From DASZGL01 sp035938875 (GTDB taxonomy: Bacteria; Chloroflexota; Dormibacteria; Aeolococcales; Aeolococcaceae), in assembly GCA_035938875.1 (NCBI GenBank), contig DASZGL010000055.1, positions 1-19,312 of the forward strand: a DNA stretch of 19,312 bases. Reading direction: 5' to 3'. Of the stretch, positions 12,988 to 19,312 are shown piece after piece. A program made the position numbers and the translations under genes. Positions within the stretch are counted from its first letter, which is position 1. Every line of letters begins with the position of its first letter. The notes under the pieces are model-generated. The model ran no database searches. It saw nothing but the letters and a program-made list of their open reading frames with translations, and was not told where the DNA came from.

Positions 12988-14220
12988 ATGTCTCGCATCT
13001 TGATAGCCCGCTTTGCCCACCTCGGGCTCATCGCTGCCTGGCGGCGACATCCCGAGCTGCGCAACGAGCCGGTCGTCGTCGGCGGCGAGCCGGTGCTGCG
13101 CCTTCCCGTGCTGGCGGCGTCGGCGGCGGCGGAAGCCGCCGGGGTCCGCCCCGGGCAACCGCTGCGGCAGGCGCAGCAGCTCTGCCCGGCGGCGGTCTTC
13201 GTCGCTCTCGACGGGGGGATGACCGAGCGCCTCCGCGCGGCGGCGCTCGACGCCCTCTGCGCGGAGGCGCCCGCGGTCGAGCTCGGCGACGCCCAGGCGT
13301 GCTGTGACATCAGCGGGCGGCACGTCCGCCATCGCACCGAGGCGGCCTGGGCGGCGGCGGTGGCCCGGGCGCTCACCGCCGCGCTGGGCGGAGAGGCGCC
13401 GTCGGTCGGCGTCGCCGGGTCGCGCTTCGTCGCCTGGACGGCGGCCGGCAAGAGCGCCCCCCGGCACATCCGCCGGGTGCCCCCCGGGGAGGAGGCGGCG
13501 TTCCTTGCGCCGCTCCCGATCGGCCTCCTCCCCGTCGATGGCGTCGTCCTCGCCAGGCTCAGCGCGCTGGGGCTCGACTGCCTCGGCGCCGTCGCCGGGC
13601 TCCACCCTGCCGACCTGCAGCGGCAGTTCGGCGACGATGGGCTGGTCGCCCACCGCTATGCCCGCGGTGAGGACGATGTCCCGGTCACCCCCGAGTCCGC
13701 ACCCAGGACGCTCGCCGAGCGGCTGATCCTCGACGGGCCGGTGGCCGATCGCGAGGCCATCCGCTTCTGTGCCCGGCGGGTGTGCGACAGCCTCGGCGAC
13801 CGGCTGCGCCGCCGCGGCCTCGTGGCCGAGCGCCTCGACCTGGTCCTCGAGTGCGACGCGGGCACCGCGGCAACCGCCTCGCGGGTCCCCCCGGTGGCGG
13901 CGGGCAGCGCCGAGGAGCTGTGGCCGGTGGTGCTCGGTCTGCTCGGTGCCGCCGAGCCGGTGGCGCCGGTCACCGCGTTGCGCCTCGAGGCCAGCCGGTT
14001 GGGCGCTGCCAGGGGACGGCAGGTCGACCTCTGGCGTCGCGGCGACGCCGCCCGCGACGCCGTCGCCCGCACCGTCGCCCGGTTGGGCGACCGCTTCGGT
14101 GCTCAGACGGTGCTCCGCCCCCGGTTGGCGCTGGATCCCGGCGACATTCCCGAGCGACGCTTCAGCTGGATCCCAGGGTCGGCGGCGGCTGAGCCGGTGC
14201 CGGTGGGGAGCCAGCGATGA
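12988..14220 (+). CDS. imuB: ImuB, catalytically inactive Y-family polymerase-like protein
   Basis: A 410-residue Y-family DNA polymerase homologue that serves as an adaptor (clamp and DnaE2 binding) in SOS mutagenesis. The N-terminal palm is recognisable (ILIARFAHLGLIAAWRRHPE, then LRNEPVVVGG), but the Asp/Phe-Phe metal site of active polymerases is Arg-Phe-Ala-His. The second acidic motif S-x-D-E is L-G-D-A (residues 99-102), so the catalytic carboxylates are gone, as in other ImuB proteins. PVDGVVLARLSALGLDCLGAVAGL (near 182-205) is the thumb HhH region, and a little-finger domain follows. I see no clear QLxLF-type clamp motif at the C-terminus (ending AAAEPVPVGSQR). Its TGA overlaps the next ATG (ATGA). 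Confidence 0.9.
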   Translation: MSRILIARFAHLGLIAAWRRHPELRNEPVVVGGEPVLRLPVLAASAAAEAAGVRPGQPLRQAQQLCPAAVFVALDGGMTERLRAAALDALCAEAPAVELGDAQACCDISGRHVRHRTEAAWAAAVARALTAALGGEAPSVGVAGSRFVAWTAAGKSAPRHIRRVPPGEEAAFLAPLPIGLLPVDGVVLARLSALGLDCLGAVAGLHPADLQRQFGDDGLVAHRYARGEDDVPVTPESAPRTLAERLILDGPVADREAIRFCARRVCDSLGDRLRRRGLVAERLDLVLECDAGTAATASRVPPVAAGSAEELWPVVLGLLGAAEPVAPVTALRLEASRLGAARGRQVDLWRRGDAARDAVARTVARLGDRFGAQTVLRPRLALDPGDIPERRFSWIPGSAAAEPVPVGSQR

Positions 14221-14465
14221 CCGAGCTCCTTTGCGAACCCGTCGAGGTGCGGACCGACGTCGACGGGGAGCCGCTCGCGGTTCACAGCGGGGGGCGCTGG
14301 CGTGCCGTGGAGCGCGTCGTCAACCGCTGGTTGGTGGACACCGACTGGTGGCGCACCCCGGCGCGGCGCGACTACCGCCGCTGCCTGACCCGCGACGGCG
14401 AATGCCTCGAGTTGTACCGCGACCAGGACACCGGTGAATGGGTGCTGAGTCGGAGATATGACTAA
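14217..14465 (+). CDS. Small DUF6504-like protein in the imu operon
   Basis: An 82-residue protein whose ATG overlaps the imuB stop by four bases. Its sequence has a well-formed core: GGRWRAVERVVNRWLVDTDWW, then RDYRRCLTRDGECLELYRDQ and a closing GEWVLSRRYD. This Trp- and Arg-rich small beta-strand pattern looks like the DUF6504 proteins found beside imuB/dnaE2 in actinobacteria. Naming is from memory of the pattern and not a search. Tight coupling to imuB argues for a role in the mutasome, for example binding DNA or ImuB. No enzymatic motif is visible. Confidence 0.75.
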   Translation: MTELLCEPVEVRTDVDGEPLAVHSGGRWRAVERVVNRWLVDTDWWRTPARRDYRRCLTRDGECLELYRDQDTGEWVLSRRYD

Positions 14466-14685
14466 ACGGCAGCCCTTCCCCTCACGAACCGCGACCGTCG
14501 TCGCTCGGACAACGGCCGCGGCCGTGCAGGGGGAGAGGAGAGCAGCGCGGTTTGGGAACCACGCTCCCGGACCGCCGGCCCGGGTCACCCGGAGGGGCAG
14601 GTGGCGGGTCGGCGGCCGGGAGGTGGGGAGGCTTGCCTCTTTGTATCAGCAGAAACACTTCCGCGAAGTATACACAGATAAGTAG
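14458..14685 (+). CDS. Doubtful 75-codon frame bridging to dnaE2
   Basis: An open frame starts at an ATG overlapping the stop of the preceding gene (TATGACTAA) and ends at a TAG two bases before the dnaE2 ATG, so it would close the operon without a gap. The product (begins MTKRQPFPSRT, ends HFREVYTDK) is Arg/Pro-rich, uses AGG/AGA and other codons uncommon here, and resembles no family. The same stretch contains a 14-bp palindrome and an AT-rich tail that look more like regulatory DNA. Most likely non-coding. Confidence 0.2.
   Translation: MTKRQPFPSRTATVVARTTAAAVQGERRAARFGNHAPGPPARVTRRGRWRVGGREVGRLASLYQQKHFREVYTDK
14512..14525. repeat. 14-bp perfect palindrome upstream of dnaE2
   Basis: ACGGCCGCGGCCGT is a perfect palindrome between the DUF6504-like gene and dnaE2. 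It has no resemblance to the LexA box at 12026. It could be a binding site or a chance product of GC-rich sequence. Confidence 0.3.
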
Positions 14686-14687
14686 TG
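14639..14687 (+). promoter_or_regulatory. AT-rich pocket, possible separate promoter of dnaE2
   Basis: About 50 bases directly before the dnaE2 ATG are clearly AT-richer than the surroundings. They contain TTGTAT (14641), TATACA (14669-14674) and AGATAAG (14676-14682). Spacing between the first two is 22 bp, too long for a standard promoter. No Shine-Dalgarno is seen, so a leaderless or near-leaderless start is possible. No LexA box is present here. Confidence 0.3.
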
Positions 14688-17600
14688 ATGTCAAGCGGCT
14701 TCAGCGAGCTGGTCGCCCGCTCTCACTACTCCTTCCTGGAGGGGTCGTCGTCGCCTCGGGAACTCGTCGCCGAGGCGGCGCGGCTGGACATTCCCGCGCT
14801 GGGAATCTGCGATCGCAACGGCCTCTACGGCGCGGTGGCCTTCGTCCAGGAGGCCAGACGCGTGGGGATCCACCCGGTGATCGGAGCCGAACTCGACCTC
14901 GTCGACGGCCAGAGCATCCGCCTCATCGCTCGCGACCGTGAGGGCTACCGCCAGCTCTGCCGGGCGATCAGCGCCGCCCAGCTCGCCGGGGAGAAGGGTC
15001 AGCCCCGCCTCGACCTCGTCTGCGCCAGCGACCCCGACGTGGCGACGACCGCCACGGCCGCCGGCGCCGCCTCACCCCGACGACCGGCGCGTCGCCGCGC
15101 CACCCTGCCAGCCCCGGAGCGACCGGCGGCTCTGCGCCCCACCGCCGGTCCCTTTCCCAGCGGCTGGCCCAGCCTGCCCTCGACGCGCCTGCTCAACACC
15201 GACACGCCGGCGCGGCTCGACCCCGCCGAGCTCAGCGGCTGCACGGTTCTCGCCGGCGGTCCTCACTCGACGATCACCCGCCAGCTCATCGCCGGCGACC
15301 GGCGCGCCGCGGCGCGCTCTACCGACCGTCTCCGTGAGGCCTTCGGCCGCGACCACCTCGCCCTGCTGCTCACCCATCACCTTCATCCCGCCAGCGCCTG
15401 GCTGGCCGCTGAGACATCCCTTCTGGCGCGTCGCTGCGGACTTGTGCTGCTGGTCTCGAACACCCCAGTTCATGCCACAGTTGACGACAAGCCGCTGCTC
15501 GACACGCTCACCGCGATCCGGCATCGCACCACCCTCGACCAGGCGGCGGCGCACGGTCTGCTGCTGCCCAACCGCGAGTACCGCCTCAAGTCCGAGACGG
15601 AGCTGCGTACCCTGCTCGGCGATCACCCCGCGGCCTTCGACCACGCCGCTCATCTCGCCTGGCGCTGCGCCGTCTCACTCGATTTCAGCGATGTGCGCTT
15701 TCCCGGTTTTCCCGTACCCGAGCACGAGACACCCTTCTCAGTGCTCTACCGTCTCTGCCAGGACGCGGTGCAGCGCAAGTATCACCCGGTGACGCGAGCC
15801 GTCGCGGCACGGCTGCAGCGCGAGCTCGATGTCATCGAGAAGACAGGCCTCGCCGAATTCTTCCTGATCACCTGGGACATCATGCGCTACGCCCGTGAGC
15901 ACCGCATCCCCGGACAGGGACGCGGCAGTGCCGCCGACAGCATCGTCGCCTACCTGCTCGACATCGTCCGCGTCGATCCCGTCGCCCATGACCTGCTCTT
16001 CGAGCGATTCCTCCACGAGGACCACACGGGAACGCCGGACATCGACATCGACTTCTCCACTGAACATCGCGAACAGGTGCTGCAGTACGTCTACGAGAAG
16101 TACGGCGCCGAACGCACCGGCATGGTGGCCAACATCGTCACCTTCCGCCCTCGCATGGCGGTGCGCCAGGTGGGCGCCGCGTTGGGGTTTCCCGAGACGA
16201 TCATCGACCGTCTCGCCAAGTCAGTCGACGGCTGGTTCGGCAGCGGACCCAGCGGAGTCGCCGATGCCATCAGCGCCGCAGGCCTGGAGCAGCAGGCATC
16301 GTCACCGGCGCTTCCCTGGCAACAGTTCGTCGACCTGCTGGAACGCATTGCCGGTGCGCCGCGACATCTCAGCATCCATGTCGGTGGCATGCTGGTCACC
16401 GGGGCGCCGCTGGTCGACGTCGTCCCCGTGGAGCGGGCCACCATGCCGGGACGCGTCGTCGTCCAGTTCAACAAGGACGACGTCGAGGACCTCGGCCTGA
16501 TCAAGATGGACCTGCTCGGACTGCGTACTCTGGGCGCGGTCGCCGAGTGTCTCGATCACATCGAGGCCTACAGCGGCGAGCGTCCCGACCTCGACGCCCT
16601 GCCCCTCGACGATCCCGCCGTCTACGACATGATCTGTGCGCCGGACACCATCGGACTCTTCCAGATCGAGTCGCGCGCCCAGCAGCAGTCGCTCTACCAG
16701 TCGCAGCCGCGTGAGTTCAACGAGCTCATCGTCCAGGTGGCCATCATCCGTCCCGGTCCCATTCAGGGCAACGCGGTGCATCCCTATCTGCGCCGCCGCC
16801 AGGGGCTGGAGCCGGTGACCTACGCGCATCCCAAGTTGGAGCCGATCCTGGCCGATACTCGAGGAGTGGTGCTCTACCAGGAACAGATCCTGCGCATCGT
16901 CATGGAGCTGGCCGGTTACACCGCCGGCGAGGCGGATCGCTTTCGCCGGGCGATGAACCGGCACCGCTCCCGCATCGAGATGGAGGGCCTGCGCGACGAG
17001 TTCGTCAGCCGCTGCGTGAACAACGACGTCCCCGTGGACGTCGCCGAGGAGATCTTCCGCACCGTCGCCGGCTTCGCCCAGTTCGGCTTCTGCAAGAGCC
17101 ACGCTGCGGCGTTCGCGCGAACCGCGTACGAGACCGGTTGGCTGCGCCTGTACCACCCCGCGGCGTGGCTGTGCGCCCTGCTCAACGCCCAGCCGATGGG
17201 CTTCTACCATCCCAGCGTCCTCGTCGAGGACGGCAAGCGCCACGGGGTGCGCACCCTGCCTGTCGACGTTGGCCGCAGCCGGGCGCGGTGCACCCTGGAA
17301 TGGGTCGGTGAGGGAGCGCCACCGTCGCCGGCATGTGCCGCCGGCTACGTTCCCGCAGCACGTCCCCCGACGCGCGGCGAGATGGCCGCGACCGCTGCCG
17401 TCGCCGCGGCGAGGCGCAGCACCGGCTGGGCGGCGCAGCCATGGGCTGTGCGTCTCGGCTACGGCTATGTCCGTGCCCTGGGCCCCACGGCGAGAGCGGC
17501 GTGCGACGAGGCGTCGCGAGCCGGCGCGATCACCTCGGTCGCCGAGTTCTGGCGCCACACCCGGCTGCCCCGCCCGGCGATGGAGAACCTGGTCATGGTC

Positions 17601-18437
17601 GGCGCCTTCGATGCGGTGACCCCGCAGCGACCCCGGCGTGAGCTGCTCTGGGAGTTGCGCGAGACCGAGGACGGCCTGCCGCCCCGGCGCCGCGCAGTCG
17701 CCACGACGGCCGCTGCTCCGCTCCTCGCCGGCACTCGAGCCCGCCTTGACGGAGCCGATCCGGGCCCTGCGCGGAGGTCGCCTGCGGCGCCGACCGCGCC
17801 CGTCGGGCCACCCCGGGGGCGCGCGGCCATCCAGGGCGCACGTGCCGGTGACCTTCCCGCGCCGCCGCGCGACCTCGGTGGCGATCCGCCGCCACCGCTG
17901 CTCATCACGCCCGCGCCGGCGCCGTCACTCCCCGAGATGAACGACCGCGATCGCACCGCCAGCGAGTACCGGCTCAGCGAGCTGAGCACCGGCCCTCACC
18001 TGGTGGCCTTCATCCGCCACCGCCTGGAGGCGTTGGGCTGCGCGCCCATCGCCGGCGTCAAATCGCGCGCCGACGGATCGCGCCTTCGTGTCGGAGGGCT
18101 GGTCATCGCCCGCCAGGCTCCGGTTTCTGCCAAGGGTTTCCGTTTCTTCACGCTCGCCGACGAGGGTGGACACCTCGACCTGGTGTTCCGGCCGGCAGTG
18201 GCCGCAGCCACTCGCGCGGTGGCCAACTTCCATCCCCTGCTGGTGGTCGATGGCACCCTGCAGTCGGAGACCGGCCGTCTCAACCTGCTGGTCACCGCGG
18301 TTCGCGCGATCGACTCCGCGGGCAATCTCATCGCCCCAGCCCGGGCTCAGCTCGGCGGTGGCGCCGATCGCTTGGCACCGCCCCCGCAACACGGTCACAC
18401 CAGTCCGCCGACACCACCGTCGCACGATTTCCGCTAA
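14688..18437 (+). CDS. dnaE2: Error-prone DNA polymerase III alpha subunit DnaE2 (ImuC)
   Basis: The catalytic polymerase of the ImuA-ImuB-DnaE2 mutasome, which performs translesion synthesis after DNA damage. At 1249 residues it is longer than most DnaE2 proteins (about 1050-1150). An N-terminal PHP domain is present (HYSFLEGSSSPRELV at 13-27, ICDRNGLYGAV near 42), but the H-x-H and Asp-His metal motifs are degraded, so proofreading or phosphatase activity is unlikely. The polymerase core is intact: GQGRGSAADS (409-418), PDIDIDF with Asp453 and Asp455, and IKMDLLGLRTL with Asp608, plus FCKSHAAAFARTAYETGW. A C-terminal OB domain follows (LRVGGLVIARQAP...FFTLADEGG). Three Ala/Pro/Arg-rich insertions (about 110-184, 875-915 and 990-1084) account for the extra length. 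The ATG at 14688 is preferred; a GTG sits just before it. Confidence 0.95.
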   Translation: MSSGFSELVARSHYSFLEGSSSPRELVAEAARLDIPALGICDRNGLYGAVAFVQEARRVGIHPVIGAELDLVDGQSIRLIARDREGYRQLCRAISAAQLAGEKGQPRLDLVCASDPDVATTATAAGAASPRRPARRRATLPAPERPAALRPTAGPFPSGWPSLPSTRLLNTDTPARLDPAELSGCTVLAGGPHSTITRQLIAGDRRAAARSTDRLREAFGRDHLALLLTHHLHPASAWLAAETSLLARRCGLVLLVSNTPVHATVDDKPLLDTLTAIRHRTTLDQAAAHGLLLPNREYRLKSETELRTLLGDHPAAFDHAAHLAWRCAVSLDFSDVRFPGFPVPEHETPFSVLYRLCQDAVQRKYHPVTRAVAARLQRELDVIEKTGLAEFFLITWDIMRYAREHRIPGQGRGSAADSIVAYLLDIVRVDPVAHDLLFERFLHEDHTGTPDIDIDFSTEHREQVLQYVYEKYGAERTGMVANIVTFRPRMAVRQVGAALGFPETIIDRLAKSVDGWFGSGPSGVADAISAAGLEQQASSPALPWQQFVDLLERIAGAPRHLSIHVGGMLVTGAPLVDVVPVERATMPGRVVVQFNKDDVEDLGLIKMDLLGLRTLGAVAECLDHIEAYSGERPDLDALPLDDPAVYDMICAPDTIGLFQIESRAQQQSLYQSQPREFNELIVQVAIIRPGPIQGNAVHPYLRRRQGLEPVTYAHPKLEPILADTRGVVLYQEQILRIVMELAGYTAGEADRFRRAMNRHRSRIEMEGLRDEFVSRCVNNDVPVDVAEEIFRTVAGFAQFGFCKSHAAAFARTAYETGWLRLYHPAAWLCALLNAQPMGFYHPSVLVEDGKRHGVRTLPVDVGRSRARCTLEWVGEGAPPSPACAAGYVPAARPPTRGEMAATAAVAAARRSTGWAAQPWAVRLGYGYVRALGPTARAACDEASRAGAITSVAEFWRHTRLPRPAMENLVMVGAFDAVTPQRPRRELLWELRETEDGLPPRRRAVATTAAAPLLAGTRARLDGADPGPARRSPAAPTAPVGPPRGRAAIQGARAGDLPAPPRDLGGDPPPPLLITPAPAPSLPEMNDRDRTASEYRLSELSTGPHLVAFIRHRLEALGCAPIAGVKSRADGSRLRVGGLVIARQAPVSAKGFRFFTLADEGGHLDLVFRPAVAAATRAVANFHPLLVVDGTLQSETGRLNLLVTAVRAIDSAGNLIAPARAQLGGGADRLAPPPQHGHTSPPTPPSHDFR

Positions 18438-18460
18438 GGACATCCGCCTGTTGTCCGGCG

Positions 18461-18490
18461 TTGCCACCCGGGGAACAACAGTAGTACCGT
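18461..18490 (+). promoter_or_regulatory. Candidate promoter for the downstream membrane protein
   Basis: TTGCCA (18461-18466), 18 bp, then TACCGT (18485-18490) in the 113-bp gap after dnaE2. The -35 is near consensus; the -10 matches only its first two and last positions. It would leave a leader of about 50 bases. Confidence 0.3.
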
Positions 18491-18550
18491 CGCGCACACA
18501 GGGGACGGCGCGGTTACGGTCACAGTCAGCAACTATTGAGGGACTGCGAG

Positions 18551-19219
18551 ATGACCACTGCTGGTTGGCAACGACGGGCGCCGTGGAGCGGCATCGCGTT
18601 CGTGGTTTTGCTGGTGGTCGGTTTCGGGCTGGCGACGAGCGGACCCGACCCCGGCAAGGATTCGGTGGCGACGTTCCACGCGTTCTGGTCGGATAGCGCG
18701 AACCGGGTGCACATCCTGATGGGGGCGTACTTCCTGGTCGCCGCGGCCATTGCGTTTGTGGGCTTTGCCGCCGGACTCTGGTGCAGCGTGAGCGCCAGGG
18801 GTGGCGGCGGCGTGTGGGTCTTGCTCACCGCCGGGATCTTCGCCACCTTCCTCGCGCTCGGCGGGGTGCTCTTCGCCTGGGACGCCGGCGACATCGCCTT
18901 CGGCAACACACCCGTCCCCAGTGGCGACATCCTCCGCGAGAATTCGCAGCTCCCCTTCCCCATCCTCCTGGTGCCCGGCGCCATCAGCGCGGGATGCTTC
19001 CTGGTCGCCGCGTCGCTGCTCGGCGCCAGGCACGCGCTGCTGCCACGATGGCTGACAATCGCCGGCTACGTCGCGGCGATTCTCATGCTCGGCGCCGTTG
19101 TCTTCATCCCATTCCTGGCGCTGCCGCTGTGGATGCTGCTGGCCAGCATCACCCTGCTGGTGCGCGGTACCAAGGGTGCGGCGGCGGAGCGCTCACCGAT
19201 GGCCCCGACCACGAGCTGA
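18551..19219 (+). CDS. Polytopic membrane protein, unknown function (222 aa)
   Basis: An integral membrane protein with five or six hydrophobic segments (about 12-31, 53-80, 87-110, 134-158 and 167-204, the last possibly two helices) and short loops. The first outer loop carries GPDPGKDSVATFHAFWSDSANR. The loop after the third helix has a conserved-looking acidic/Pro stretch (DAGDIAFGNTPVPSGDILRE), and the C-terminal tail is short. I do not recognise a family. The ATG at 18551 has GAGGGA eight bases upstream; a TTG at 18536 is an alternative adding five residues. It lies 113 bases after dnaE2 with its own candidate promoter, so a link to SOS mutagenesis is not implied. Confidence 0.78.
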   Translation: MTTAGWQRRAPWSGIAFVVLLVVGFGLATSGPDPGKDSVATFHAFWSDSANRVHILMGAYFLVAAAIAFVGFAAGLWCSVSARGGGGVWVLLTAGIFATFLALGGVLFAWDAGDIAFGNTPVPSGDILRENSQLPFPILLVPGAISAGCFLVAASLLGARHALLPRWLTIAGYVAAILMLGAVVFIPFLALPLWMLLASITLLVRGTKGAAAERSPMAPTTS

Positions 19220-19225
19220 GCTGGC

Positions 19226-19312
19226 TCAACGGCCCCCGTGGCCGGTCAACGCCATGACGACGGCTGCCGTCAGTGCCACGGCGGCGATGACCATGGCGGC
19301 GATCAACGAGGC
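19226..19312 (-). CDS. C-terminal end of a membrane protein (partial)
   Basis: The last 28 codons of a minus-strand frame entering from the right edge. They encode a hydrophobic helix (ASLIAAMVIAAVALTAAVVM) followed by ALTGHGGR and TGA. It converges on the 222-residue membrane protein with a 6-bp gap. The hydrophobic pattern and position at a convergent junction support a real gene, but too little is present to name it. Confidence 0.45.
   Translation of the reverse strand, partial: ASLIAAMVIAAVALTAAVVMALTGHGGR

Noticed and set aside
12040..13653. Long minus-strand open frame (537 codons) opposite imuA and imuB
   Set aside because: Product is Arg/Gly/His/Asp-rich without domain features; it is the antisense shadow of two well-recognised plus-strand genes in GC-rich DNA.
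14641..14690. Second LexA box upstream of dnaE2
   Set aside because: No CGAAC-N4-GTTCG or near variant in the 222-base gap; a CGAAG half-like sequence has no partner.
16302..17558. Minus-strand open frame (418 codons) inside dnaE2
   Set aside because: Antisense to conserved polymerase motifs including FCKSHAAAFARTAYETGW; no recognisable protein features.
18470..18492. ECF-sigma promoter (GGAAC ... CGTC) upstream of the 222-residue membrane protein
   Set aside because: The two elements are only 11 bases apart, too close for an ECF promoter.

Overview
The window is about 19.3 kb of high-GC bacterial DNA with tightly packed, often overlapping genes (several ATGA/GTGA junctions, GTG and TTG starts). 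Three features suggest a high-GC Gram-positive-type lineage (Actinomycetota, Chloroflexota or Dormibacterota-like soil bacterium): a CGAAC-N4-GTTCG LexA box, a mycothiol-type maleylpyruvate isomerase family protein, and a split imuA/imuB/dnaE2 module. The exact phylum cannot be fixed from this sequence.

Region 1 (1-4266) is a tyrosine/4-hydroxyphenylpyruvate catabolism unit. On the minus strand, in order of transcription, lie a heme-oxygenase-like diiron protein, 4-hydroxyphenylpyruvate dioxygenase, homogentisate 1,2-dioxygenase and a class I/II aminotransferase that runs off the left edge. All four are coupled by overlaps or a 10-base gap. A divergent Lrp/AsnC regulator sits across a 124-bp intergenic region with repeat elements that look like an operator. 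Together they would carry tyrosine through 4-hydroxyphenylpyruvate and homogentisate to maleylacetoacetate; the later steps are not in the window.

Region 2 (4267-6447) has a 306-bp stretch without a gene, a DinB/maleylpyruvate isomerase family protein (minus), undecaprenyl-diphosphatase (plus), and a 68-residue membrane protein.

Region 3 (6463-10114, minus) is the most unusual part. It is a four-gene, translationally coupled operon: a small Gly/Pro/Asn-repeat protein, a highly diverged glutamate-cysteine-ligase-like (GS-fold carboxylate-amine ligase) enzyme, a two-TM protein with an extracytoplasmic domain, and a secreted or anchored Ser/Thr-rich protein. I recognise no described system with this composition. 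A peptide or protein modification system tied to the cell surface is a reasonable inference.

Region 4 (10234-11925, minus) holds an NAD(P)-binding NDUFA9-like SDR protein and an amicyanin-like, membrane-anchored blue copper protein.

Region 5 (12018-18437, plus) is an SOS mutagenesis cassette. A promoter with a LexA box embedded between -35 and -10 drives imuA (RecA-like, degenerate P-loop), imuB (catalytically dead Y-family polymerase) and a small DUF6504-like protein, followed by dnaE2/imuC with intact polymerase aspartates. Region 6 (18551-19312) holds a polytopic membrane protein and the C-terminal end of a convergent membrane protein. No tRNA, rRNA, CRISPR, IS element or integrase was seen.
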